A stretch of 7,666 bases of DNA from Flavobacteriales bacterium (GTDB taxonomy: Bacteria; Bacteroidota; Bacteroidia; Flavobacteriales; Crocinitomicaceae): contig CANCEQ010000146.1 of the NCBI GenBank assembly GCA_947375085.1, forward strand, positions 1 to 7,666, written 5' to 3'. Below the pieces are notes generated by a model, which saw nothing but the letters and a program-made list of their open reading frames with translations, did not search any database and had not been told where the DNA came from. The position numbers and the translations under genes are program-made. Shown one piece after another: positions 1 to 6,743 of this stretch (positions are counted from its first letter, which is position 1; the number at the start of each line of letters is the position of its first letter).

Positions 1-821
1 GAAGTTTTAAGTTGTGCATCTGTTGAAGGATTTTTGCTCGAGTTATTGTTATGTATTACTTCCGATTGCCATTTCCAATTGGTTACATCGATTGATTTTT
101 CAAGGTTATTTTCAATTGAATCAGGAAGTTGGTAATAAAAATCATATCCCGTCAATTTTTCAATACTGTCAATGTTAACAACATATTTTTGAAGTGATTC
201 AGATGAAGTTTGATTGGGAAGTAAGAAAGCGATGGCTTTAATCGAAGGATGTGTATAATCTAAAATGGTTTTGTAGTAATAATTTGGTATTGAAACTTTA
301 TTTGGTCCGATTGAAGGTAAATTTGATGTTAAAATTGGACCAGTAACAATGTATAGTTTTTCGTTTTCAACAGCCCATTCTCTTGTTAACTCTTCTGTTT
401 TTTTCCAAATTCCTCGATTGAAGCTTGGTAGTTGTGGAGACATATTGCTGTAGTAAAATGATTCTTTCATCGCTTGTTCTGACCACCCCATATCTCCTGC
501 AGGTGCTAAATGACCTCTGTCGTAGCCACTTTTTAGGTAATCATCATTTATTGCTGAACCGGTTTTAATTTGTTCGTCAATTAAAAACTTATTTGTTCTT
601 TCAAATTGTGAGTTTGTCTCTTCTTTTGTTAATTCATAAGCGACCCAATTTGCTTGTTCGTGTAATTCATTGTAGGATAAGGTGTAAGCGAAATGATGAA
701 TTATTTGTTCATTTTCTTTTGGTTGAGGTAATTCTAGATGTGAAATCGTTGGTTGTTCATTTTGAAATGAAATGATTCCAAAAGTGAAGAGTATTAAACA
801 TATAGAAAGAACTGTTTTCAT
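1..821 (-). CDS. Secreted DNA/RNA non-specific endonuclease (partial, 3' end outside window)
   Basis: Start codon at 821-819; the frame stays open for 273 codons to the window edge, so the C-terminus is missing. Residues 1-20 form a short hydrophobic signal peptide (MKTVLSICLILFTFGIISFQ) without a convincing lipobox, so the product is probably exported. Residues about 40-235 match the beta-beta-alpha metal nuclease family of Serratia nuclease. The DRGH motif is at 101-104, with H104 as the expected general base, followed by NMSPQ (126-130) and FNRGIW (134-139). N135 is the expected metal-binding Asn, and E143 sits eight residues later, as in the Serratia enzyme. The family cleaves single- and double-stranded DNA and RNA using Mg2+ or a similar ion. 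The tail after about residue 245 is polar and rich in Asn/Ser; its length is unknown. The start overlaps the stop of the preceding cation transporter gene (ATGA), implying translational coupling. The family call is firm; the substrate and purpose (nutrient scavenging or other) are inferred. Confidence 0.93.
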   Translation of the reverse strand, partial: MKTVLSICLILFTFGIISFQNEQPTISHLELPQPKENEQIIHHFAYTLSYNELHEQANWVAYELTKEETNSQFERTNKFLIDEQIKTGSAINDDYLKSGYDRGHLAPAGDMGWSEQAMKESFYYSNMSPQLPSFNRGIWKKTEELTREWAVENEKLYIVTGPILTSNLPSIGPNKVSIPNYYYKTILDYTHPSIKAIAFLLPNQTSSESLQKYVVNIDSIEKLTGYDFYYQLPDSIENNLEKSIDVTNWKWQSEVIHNNNSSKNPSTDAQLKT

Positions 822-1687
822 TCAAAAGGTTCTATGTGAATTAAAACGTGTCCTAATTCAGGTATTTCACTTCTCAACGTATCTTTCAGAATATGAGCTA
901 ATTCGTGTCCTGCTTTAACAGAAATGTTTGCATCAACGCGAGCGTGAAGTTCAACGTGAAATTTCATTCCAGCTTTACGAACAAAACATTTTTCAGTATC
1001 AACAATTCCAGGAACTTCGTGAGAAACTTTTCGAATCATTTCTACTTGATCGTCGTATTTGTGTTCGTCCATAATTTCGCCTAGTGCAGGACGGAAAATT
1101 AAATAACTATTGTATAAAATAAAACCAGAAGCAAAAAGTGCTGCCCAATCATCTGCTGATTCATATCCTTTTCCTCCAATTAGGGCAATAGAAATGCCAA
1201 TTAAAGCCGCGATGGAAGTAATCGCATCGCTTCTATGGTGCCAAGCATCCGCTTTTAAAGAGGAACTATTTGTTTCCTTACTTTTTTTAATTACAATTTG
1301 AAATGAAATTTCTTTCCAAACGATAATCGGAAGTAAGACTAAAAGAACATATGGGCTAGGTAAACTATGAGGAGTTCCAATATTTTGAATACTTTCATAC
1401 GCAATAATAGTCGCTGAAGTAATTAGAAATCCTACAACCAAAAAAGTAATCAAAGGTTCAATTCTACCATGTCCATACGGGTGATTTTCATCTGCTGGTC
1501 TACTTGCATATTTTAATCCAAACAGAACGAGAATAGATGCGAAAATATCAGTAGTAGACTCGATTGCATCCGCAATTAACGCGTACGAATTGCCTAAGTA
1601 ACCAGCAAGTCCCTTAACGATCGCAAGAGTTGTATTTCCAATTATACTAAAATACGTTGCTTTTACAGCTGTTTCTTCGTGTGTCAT
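818..1687 (-). CDS. Cation diffusion facilitator (CDF) family metal transporter
   Basis: 289 residues, the usual length for a FieF/YiiP-type CDF: an inner-membrane dimer that exports divalent metals (Zn, Fe, Mn, Co, Cd) in exchange for protons. About six membrane segments occupy residues 10-200. The transport site in segment 2 reads E43-S-T-T-D47 (with D40 just before) where E. coli YiiP has DxxxD. Segment 5 carries H150-H-R-S-D154, the standard HxxxD half. The loop HPYGHGRIEP (69-78) is a family signature. The C-terminal cytoplasmic domain (about 205-289) keeps metal-site histidines in FHVELHARVD (243-252), AGHELAHIL (259-267) and VLIHIEP (281-287). The gene starts 46 bp after the ferritin-like/VIT1 gene and overlaps the nuclease start by 4 bp, so the three probably share a transcript. 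I see no separate promoter in the 46-bp gap. Metal specificity cannot be read from sequence; Glu at position 43 makes a simple FieF assignment unsafe. Confidence 0.95.
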   Translation of the reverse strand: MTHEETAVKATYFSIIGNTTLAIVKGLAGYLGNSYALIADAIESTTDIFASILVLFGLKYASRPADENHPYGHGRIEPLITFLVVGFLITSATIIAYESIQNIGTPHSLPSPYVLLVLLPIIVWKEISFQIVIKKSKETNSSSLKADAWHHRSDAITSIAALIGISIALIGGKGYESADDWAALFASGFILYNSYLIFRPALGEIMDEHKYDDQVEMIRKVSHEVPGIVDTEKCFVRKAGMKFHVELHARVDANISVKAGHELAHILKDTLRSEIPELGHVLIHIEPFE

Positions 1688-1733
1688 ATTCTGATTGTTC
1701 TTTATTAATCTTTACCTCAATCTAAACCTTATT

Positions 1734-2834
1734 CTACCCTGCGATTGAAACGCCAATTAATTTTCCAATTCCAAAGGTAATAGCTGCAGCGACTAATCCA
1801 AACAATACTTGTCTAAATCCTGAAAACCATACACTTTTCCCTGTAAATAATGTGATTGCTGCACCAATAATGAAAAGACCAAAAGCACTTAAAATGGTGC
1901 TTAAAATAATCGCTTTTGCACCAGCAAGAAAGAAAAATGGAATGACAGGCAATATTGCTCCAATTCCAAATAGAAAGAAAGAAGTGATGGCTGCTTCCAT
2001 AGCAGAACCTTTTAAATCATCAGGATTGATACCTAATTCTTCTTTTATTAAAACTTCGTGAGCGTGATCGATATTTGACATCACGTCTTTCGCCATTTTC
2101 TCCGCTTGTTCTTTTGGGATTCCTTTTGAAATGTAGATTAAGACCAATTCTTTTTCCTCACCTTCAGGATTTGTTTCTAATTCTTCAAGCTCTAATTGCA
2201 TTTGATTTTCATACAATTCTTGTGAGCTTTTTACTGATATCCATTCACCTAAAGCCATTGAAAGCGCACCTGCTAATAAACCAGCGATTCCAGTTAGAAG
2301 CACTTCTTTTTGTCCACTTGTTGCTCCAGCGATACCCATTACTAAACTGAAATTAGAAACTAATCCGTCGTTTCCACCTAGAACTGCTGCTCTTAATGTG
2401 TTTCCTCCAACAGAACGGTGTCTTTTTTCAAAACGTGCTAGGTTTGAACCTGAAATAGAAGTGTTGTTATTTAAAATATTTTTTAGAATCGTTACGTGTG
2501 CTGTATCTGAAATTGAAACATTTGTATTTGTTTTTTTACGAGCAGAAAGTACAGAAGTAGAAATGCTTTTTTCAGTATCCAATAAAACACCTAAAACGTA
2601 GTCGTAACCAAGATACTTTCCGATTATTTTTAATGTTTTGGCTCTTCCTGATGGAGGAGGTAGAATAGAAATGTCCATTCCATTTTTTGTCATAAAAGCA
2701 ATAGCGTGACTTTTTTCAATTTCACTCATCTGGTAAAAAACATCCTGTACATTTTTATCCGATTCATTATCAGCTAGTAATTTATACAGAAAACTAGCAT
2801 CAATTTCTGTTTGAATATTTTTTAGATTTACCAT
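1734..2834 (-). CDS. Ferritin-like/VIT1 (CCC1) fusion transporter for Fe2+/Mn2+, MbfA-like
   Basis: 366 residues in two parts. The N-terminal part (about 1-125) looks like a rubrerythrin/ferritin-like four-helix di-iron domain: E10-x6-Y17, then E40-K-S-H43 (ExxH), a possible helix-3 ligand at E88, and D110-T-A-H113 where a second ExxH would be expected. The C-terminal part (about 140-366) is a VIT1/CCC1 transporter. It has GGNDGLVSNFSLVMGIAGA (153-171), ALSMALGEWISVKS (190-203), the acidic cytoplasmic metal-binding segment with E/K-rich helices and KGIPKEQAEKMA (237-248), and three more membrane segments ending in GIGKLIGVSIAG. The same architecture is known from MbfA of alpha-proteobacteria, an inner-membrane iron exporter whose ferritin-like domain faces the cytoplasm. 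By analogy it should move excess Fe2+ or Mn2+ out of the cell. It lies 54 bp after the PNGase-like gene and 46 bp before a CDF transporter gene. A perfect inverted repeat 9 bp upstream of the ATG is a likely control site. Confidence 0.93.
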   Translation of the reverse strand: MVNLKNIQTEIDASFLYKLLADNESDKNVQDVFYQMSEIEKSHAIAFMTKNGMDISILPPPSGRAKTLKIIGKYLGYDYVLGVLLDTEKSISTSVLSARKKTNTNVSISDTAHVTILKNILNNNTSISGSNLARFEKRHRSVGGNTLRAAVLGGNDGLVSNFSLVMGIAGATSGQKEVLLTGIAGLLAGALSMALGEWISVKSSQELYENQMQLELEELETNPEGEEKELVLIYISKGIPKEQAEKMAKDVMSNIDHAHEVLIKEELGINPDDLKGSAMEAAITSFFLFGIGAILPVIPFFFLAGAKAIILSTILSAFGLFIIGAAITLFTGKSVWFSGFRQVLFGLVAAAITFGIGKLIGVSIAG

Positions 2835-2843
2835 AACTTTTGT

Positions 2844-2874
2844 TTTAAATGTGCTTTAATAAAACACATTTAAA
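2844..2874 (-). promoter_or_regulatory. Perfect 10-bp inverted repeat before the VIT1-type transporter gene (candidate operator)
   Basis: Arms TTTAAATGTG (2844-2853) and CACATTTAAA (2865-2874) are exact reverse complements around an 11-base spacer. The dyad ends 9 bp before the ATG at 2834. On the minus strand no T-run follows it, so it is not a terminator for the PNGase-like gene. TAACTTTA (2878-2871, minus strand) is one base off the Bacteroidota -7 consensus TAnnTTTG; if used, the dyad would cover the transcription start and leader. An operator for a metal-responsive repressor fits the gene it precedes, but the arms match no Fur, DtxR or MntR box that I know. A leader hairpin is the alternative. 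Confidence 0.5.
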
Positions 2875-2888
2875 GTTAACTAAAAAAT

Positions 2889-4802
2889 CTACTTTCTGAT
2901 TCTAAAACTTCGTTTAATTTCAGAGCTTCCATTTTTGATATAAAGGTAATATCTACCTTCTTTTAAATTTGACACTTCAAATGGAAGATAACCTGATTTT
3001 AAGTTGTTTAATGTATTCGTATATACAGTTTCTTTTGTTGTAGGTTCTTCAATTCTGAATGTAACAGTTTCAGAAATTTCCCCTAAATAATCAAGATGAA
3101 ATTTACCGTTATTAGATCGGGGAAAAATTGTAGCCAAAGGAAACTCTTCATTTATTGGCGATATTGTTTCATTTGTTGTTATGAATTGCAAGTATTCAAA
3201 ACTTCCAAAATCAGATTTGTAATTTTTAATCAAATTTCCGTTCATATCGAAGAAACGGATAAATCCATAACCAGCTTCAGGCATTGCCCAAAAATCCAAT
3301 CCAACGTTTAAAGTATCTTGAAATAAAAACTCGTAACAATCTTCATTTAATTGAATTGTATCTCGATAAAGTTTTGCAGGTTTGAATTCACCTAATTTTC
3401 TTTCGAATTTTATTTTTCTTTCAGCGTCTTTTATTGAATAGGTTAAATATTTACTCGAATCATTGGATTGAATTTCAATTACAAAACGAGTCGGAAGTTT
3501 TTCAGGTAAAATAAATGGTGTTGTAGAAGAATTATCAGAAGAATATTCGTCTTTTGAATTGTTTGGTTTTGAAAGTGTTACAAAAAAGCGAGAAGCACTT
3601 GTTTTAGTAGTATTAAAAGAAGGAAGTTGTATACTTATTGTATCATTGAATTTTAAATTTCCTTTCCAATTGTAAATGAGTTCTTTATCTCCTATTAATC
3701 CGTAATTAATGATTAAATTTTTTAGATTTTTTTTACCATTGTTTTTAATTCGAACGATAGGATTAGCACATATTGGATTTAATCGAGCGAATTCATCTAT
3801 TGAATTAGGTTGGATGATTTGGTCTATAGATACATCGTTTTTAGCCCAAGGTTCATCTTGTAGAAAGACAAAAGTGGAGAATGAATAGTGTGCAGGATTA
3901 TTCAAGTTGTTTCGATACTCCTCCATATCAATATTAAGAGTAAATTCAGTTTGATTTTCTAAATTTAATTCAAATGATTCGGGAGAAACTAGAGAGCCAG
4001 GACACCAATTTGCTCGATCATAAATCCATGTTCCAGCTTGAGGGTATAAAGCGTTTGTACCACATTTTTTCCAGACTTTTCGTTGATCTATTAAAGCGGA
4101 ATTATGGTAGATTTTTCGAAGTTTAGGGCAAAATTCTGCGCAGGTTTCTTTGCTATCCATTCCATGTCCAGTTTGAATAATTCGCAATCTCCCGTTGGTT
4201 ACTTTGTATGGATTTTTTAATGTAATCGGTTGTAAATAAGACTCAATACTCGTTAATGAATCTCCGTATTTTAAATCACCTGACCATAATTTTTCAATTC
4301 CTTTCGTTTCTTGAACTGGGATTCCTTCAATGAATTGAAAATCAAATGTTACTAGCCAACCTCTGTCTTTATTGTTTTCGTAACCATAATGAGCATATTC
4401 CACTTCGATAGAATCGTGTAAAAATGGACCAAAATCAGTAAGGTCAGTTTGCCAAGTAAATTTCCAATTGGATGGAAACGACCAACCATAAGGTGTCATC
4501 ATTCGAGCAATTTCCCAATCTTCTTTTTTTATTCCTCTATTTTTCAATGAGATAGTTCCAGAATAATCCCATTCGCCGCAATGTAAACTATCGGGACATT
4601 CAAACGTAACATTTAAAAGTACTTTTCGATACTTAATATCTAAACTTGGAAAATTTCCCCATTGAGTAAATTTATTGACTCCTTTGCTTGGGTCAGTTGT
4701 AATTAGTACACGTTGAAATGGTGTAGAGCTGAGAGTGTCTCCTAATCCTGCGAATAGTGGTTGGAAATATAAAATACCGATTAGTAATAATAGTTTGCTC
4801 AT
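2889..4802 (-). CDS. Secreted PNGase F-like (peptide-N-glycosidase F-related) protein with probable T9SS sorting domain
   Basis: 637 residues. The start is supported by a clean signal peptide, MSKLLLLIGILYFQPLFA, with likely cleavage after A18. Residues about 25-315 resemble the two jelly-roll domains of peptide-N-glycosidase F: CGEWDYSGTI (75-84), EVEYAHYG (133-140), TGHGMDSKETCAEFC (211-225) and GTWIYDRANWCPG (257-269). From memory of the PNGase F active site, D79 may correspond to its catalytic Asp and E223 to its second acid; this needs an alignment. The Cys residues (69, 75, 221, 225, 247, 267) suit an exported, disulfide-bonded protein. Residues 330-545 look beta-rich and I do not recognise them. 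The end, about 553-637, has the look of a type A T9SS C-terminal sorting domain, with FPRSNNGKFHL, LKEGRYYLYIKNG and a basic last strand, so the protein is likely secreted or surface-bound. It could release N-glycans from glycoproteins, or be a non-catalytic relative. It is the first gene of the series running to the left edge. Confidence 0.85.
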   Translation of the reverse strand: MSKLLLLIGILYFQPLFAGLGDTLSSTPFQRVLITTDPSKGVNKFTQWGNFPSLDIKYRKVLLNVTFECPDSLHCGEWDYSGTISLKNRGIKKEDWEIARMMTPYGWSFPSNWKFTWQTDLTDFGPFLHDSIEVEYAHYGYENNKDRGWLVTFDFQFIEGIPVQETKGIEKLWSGDLKYGDSLTSIESYLQPITLKNPYKVTNGRLRIIQTGHGMDSKETCAEFCPKLRKIYHNSALIDQRKVWKKCGTNALYPQAGTWIYDRANWCPGSLVSPESFELNLENQTEFTLNIDMEEYRNNLNNPAHYSFSTFVFLQDEPWAKNDVSIDQIIQPNSIDEFARLNPICANPIVRIKNNGKKNLKNLIINYGLIGDKELIYNWKGNLKFNDTISIQLPSFNTTKTSASRFFVTLSKPNNSKDEYSSDNSSTTPFILPEKLPTRFVIEIQSNDSSKYLTYSIKDAERKIKFERKLGEFKPAKLYRDTIQLNEDCYEFLFQDTLNVGLDFWAMPEAGYGFIRFFDMNGNLIKNYKSDFGSFEYLQFITTNETISPINEEFPLATIFPRSNNGKFHLDYLGEISETVTFRIEEPTTKETVYTNTLNNLKSGYLPFEVSNLKEGRYYLYIKNGSSEIKRSFRIRK

Positions 4803-4819
4803 AGTTTTATTTTATGAAT

Positions 4820-4827
4820 CAAAGGTA
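4820..4827 (-). promoter_or_regulatory. Candidate -7 box for the PNGase-like gene
   Basis: Read on the minus strand this is TACCTTTG, an exact fit to the Bacteroidota -7 consensus TAnnTTTG. It is 17 bp upstream of the ATG at 4802-4800, so the leader would be only about 10-15 nt. The nearest upstream TTG (4857-4855) is 27 bp away, longer than the usual 19-21, so the -33 half is poor. A transcript starting here would put the folded intergenic element just upstream of or across the -33 region. Confidence 0.4.
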
Positions 4828-4835
4828 TAAAAAAA

Positions 4836-4940
4836 GAAGCTGTCTAAAAAGTGCCAATACTTCGTTATTCTCGATATAAAAATGCTCATTTACAAAAGTA
4901 AACTGCGCTTTTTATCTCTTCGAAAGCCTCGTTTTGACAA
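4836..4940. repeat. Long interrupted inverted repeat, probable dispersed intergenic element
   Basis: About 100 bp that pair with themselves around one centre. From outside in: TGTC (4841-4844) with GACA (4936-4939), AAAA (4846-4849) with TTTT (4932-4935), TTCG (4861-4864) with CGAA (4921-4924), ATAAAAA (4876-4882) with TTTTTAT (4909-4915), and TTTAC (4889-4893) with GTAAA (4898-4902) around an AAAA loop. The element has no coding capacity and lies between the fumarase terminator and the PNGase-like gene. Its overall look resembles short repeats scattered between genes in flavobacterial genomes, but that is from memory. It could be a non-autonomous mobile remnant, a structured RNA, or part of the promoter region of the next gene. 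Only one copy is in this window. Confidence 0.5.
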
Positions 4941-4959
4941 TTTTTAATCCAACTTCTAT

Positions 4960-4998
4960 AAAAAGAAAGAGGATGTCTCGACTTTTCGGACATCCTCT
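4960..4998 (-). terminator. Intrinsic terminator of the fumarase gene
   Basis: The arms AGAGGATGTC (4968-4977) and GACATCCTCT (4989-4998) form a perfect 10-bp stem with an 11-base loop that can add three further pairs. On the minus strand the stem is followed directly by TTCTTTTT (4967-4960). It begins 24 bp after the fumarase stop codon (5025-5023). On the plus strand no T-run follows, so it works in the fumarase direction only. It separates fumarase from the PNGase-like and metal genes. Confidence 0.92.
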
Positions 4999-5022
4999 AA
5001 ATATGTGTGTAGAATCTAATGA

Positions 5023-6627
5023 TTATAAATTCTCAAAGAAATCATTTCCTTTGTCATCTGTAATGATGAATGCAGGGAAATTTTTAATTGTAATTTTTCG
5101 AACAGCTTCCATTCCCATTTCTTCAAAATCAACTACTTCGACAGAAGTAATGTTTTCTTTCGCTAAAATAGCTGCTGGTCCACCAATTGAACCTAGATAG
5201 AAACCACCGTGTTTTTTACACGCATTTGTAACATCTTTTGAACGATTCCCTTTTGCAAGCATAATCATACTTCCTCCAACACTTTGGAAACTATCCACGT
5301 ATGAATCCATTCTTCCAGCTGTTGTTGGACCGAAACTTCCAGAAGGCATACCTTCAGGAGTTTTAGCAGGACCAGCATAATAAATTGGGTGATTTTTGAA
5401 GTATTCTGGCATTGGTTTACCTGAATCAAGAATTTCTTGAATTTTAGCGTGTGCCATATCTCTAGCAACAATTAACGTTCCTCTTAAATTCAAACGAGTT
5501 TTAATTGGGTATTTCGATAATTCAGCTAAAACTTCCGCCATCGGACGATCTAAATCAATCTCAACTGCTGGTTGTAAATGAGGAGCAACTTCAGGTAATA
5601 ATCTTCTTGGATTTTTCTCTAATTGCTCTAAAAAGATACCTTCTTTCGTTATTTTCGCTTTGATATTTCTATCAGCAGAACAAGAAACTCCTAAACCAAC
5701 TGGACAAGATGCAGCATGACGTGGTAAACGAATTACTCTCACATCGTGTGTGAAATATTTCCCTCCAAATTGAGCACCAATTAGACTTTCTTGACAGATT
5801 AAGTGAACTCTTTTTTCCCATTCTAAATCACGGAAAGCTTGACCGTTCATATTTCCTTCAGTAGGTAATTCATCAAAATAACCTGCAGAAGCTTTTTTCA
5901 CAGCAGAAAGATTTGCTTCAGCAGAAGTCCCGCCAATAACAAATGCTAAATGGTAAGGAGGACAAGCAGAAGTTCCTAAATCTTTGATTTTTTCTCTTAC
6001 AAACTCTTCTAAATTTTTATCATTTAAAAGCGATTTTGTTTTTTGATATAAGAATGTTTTATTAGCAGAACCACCACCTTTCGCAAGGAAAAGGAATTCA
6101 TAGTAGTTTCCTTTCTTCGCATAAATATCAATTTGAGCTGGTAAGTTAGAACCTGAATTTTTCTCATCAAACATTGTCAAAGGAACAACTTGCGAATAAC
6201 GAAGATTTCTTTCTTGGTACGTATTGAAAATTCCTTTTGACAAATATTCAGCATCAACTACACCTGTGTAAACGTCTTCTCCTTTTTTCGCCATAACGAT
6301 TGCCGTTCCTGTATCTTGACAAGAAGGTAATTGTCCTTCAGCAGCAATAACTGCATTTTGAAGTAAGTTGTAAGCAACAAAACGGTCATTATCAGTAGCT
6401 TCAGGATCTTCAAGGATTGCTCTTAATTTTTCTAAATGTGAAGTTCTTAAGTAGAAAGAAACATCAGCAAGTGCTTGTTCAGCAATAAATTCCAACGCTT
6501 TTGGATCAACTGTTAAGATTTCTCTATTTCCAAATTTTTCAACTTTAACATAATCAGAAGAGATTTTTCTGTATTCCGTGCTATCCTTTACAATTGTATA
6601 AGGATCTTGGTAAGTAAATTCAGCCAT
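5023..6627 (-). CDS. fumA: Fumarate hydratase class I, [4Fe-4S] type (FumA/FumB-like)
   Basis: 534 residues, close to full-length class I fumarases, including the FumA/FumB enzymes of E. coli and the Leishmania enzyme. It interconverts fumarate and L-malate in the TCA cycle in the cytoplasm. The N-terminal domain carries [10 protein letters not shown] (100-109), KGGGSANKT (183-191) and [23 protein letters not shown] (218-240). The three cluster cysteines are C103, C222 and C316; their spacings of 119 and 94 residues match those I recall for the Leishmania enzyme. The C-terminal domain carries [11 protein letters not shown] (380-390), [16 protein letters not shown] (432-447) and AKGNRSKDV (458-466). 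D105, R389, T435, R439 and K459 fall where the substrate-binding and catalytic residues should be. Nothing is missing or broken. It has its own promoter and terminator and is probably a single-gene unit. The symbol follows the E. coli class I enzyme; fumB would be equally defensible by sequence. Confidence 0.97.
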   Translation of the reverse strand: MAEFTYQDPYTIVKDSTEYRKISSDYVKVEKFGNREILTVDPKALEFIAEQALADVSFYLRTSHLEKLRAILEDPEATDNDRFVAYNLLQNAVIAAEGQLPSCQDTGTAIVMAKKGEDVYTGVVDAEYLSKGIFNTYQERNLRYSQVVPLTMFDEKNSGSNLPAQIDIYAKKGNYYEFLFLAKGGGSANKTFLYQKTKSLLNDKNLEEFVREKIKDLGTSACPPYHLAFVIGGTSAEANLSAVKKASAGYFDELPTEGNMNGQAFRDLEWEKRVHLICQESLIGAQFGGKYFTHDVRVIRLPRHAASCPVGLGVSCSADRNIKAKITKEGIFLEQLEKNPRRLLPEVAPHLQPAVEIDLDRPMAEVLAELSKYPIKTRLNLRGTLIVARDMAHAKIQEILDSGKPMPEYFKNHPIYYAGPAKTPEGMPSGSFGPTTAGRMDSYVDSFQSVGGSMIMLAKGNRSKDVTNACKKHGGFYLGSIGGPAAILAKENITSVEVVDFEEMGMEAVRKITIKNFPAFIITDDKGNDFFENL

Positions 6628-6664
6628 AATTTTAAACGTTCTATAATTAGTATTAGAAACGTCG

Positions 6665-6695
6665 CAAATTTAGATTTTATACTTTGAAATATCAA
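6665..6695 (-). promoter_or_regulatory. Bacteroidota-type promoter of the fumarase gene
   Basis: On the minus strand TTG (6695-6693) is followed after 20 bp by TAAATTTG (6672-6665), which matches the Bacteroidota consensus TTG, 19-21 bp, TAnnTTTG. The start site would fall near 6660, giving a leader of about 30 nt. That leader holds an imperfect inverted repeat, CGTTCTA (6637-6643) against TAGAAACG (6654-6661), just before the coding start; it may be a small leader hairpin. There is no clear Shine-Dalgarno sequence before the ATG, only an A/T-rich stretch, as is usual in this phylum. Confidence 0.7.
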
Positions 6696-6727
6696 TGATA
6701 AATAATATTCTTTTTTATATAATTATA

Positions 6728-6743
6728 AGGAATAGTTATTCCT
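6728..6743. repeat. Small palindrome over the ORF6N stop codon
   Basis: AGGAATA and TATTCCT pair perfectly around two bases, and the TAA stop of the ORF6N gene (6738-6736) lies inside. On the minus strand no T-run follows, so as a terminator for ORF6N it is poor. GTTATTCCT (6735-6743) recurs exactly at 7254-7262, just before the ORF6N start, so the gene is bracketed by a 9-bp direct repeat. Both may be chance in AT-rich DNA. Confidence 0.35.

Noticed and set aside
593..775. Plus-strand open frame of 60 codons
   Set aside because: It lies entirely opposite the nuclease gene, which has clear family motifs; the frame has no recognisable domain.
1852..2601. Three plus-strand open frames opposite the VIT1-type gene
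   Set aside because: They are antisense to well-matched transporter coding sequence and show low-complexity translations without known motifs.
2835..2888. Terminator for the PNGase-like gene
   Set aside because: The inverted repeat here has AT-rich arms and is followed on the minus strand by ACAAAAG, not a T-run.
5265..5471. Second minus-strand frame of 68 codons inside fumarase
   Set aside because: It is an out-of-frame shadow of the fumarase C-terminal domain, whose own frame is intact.
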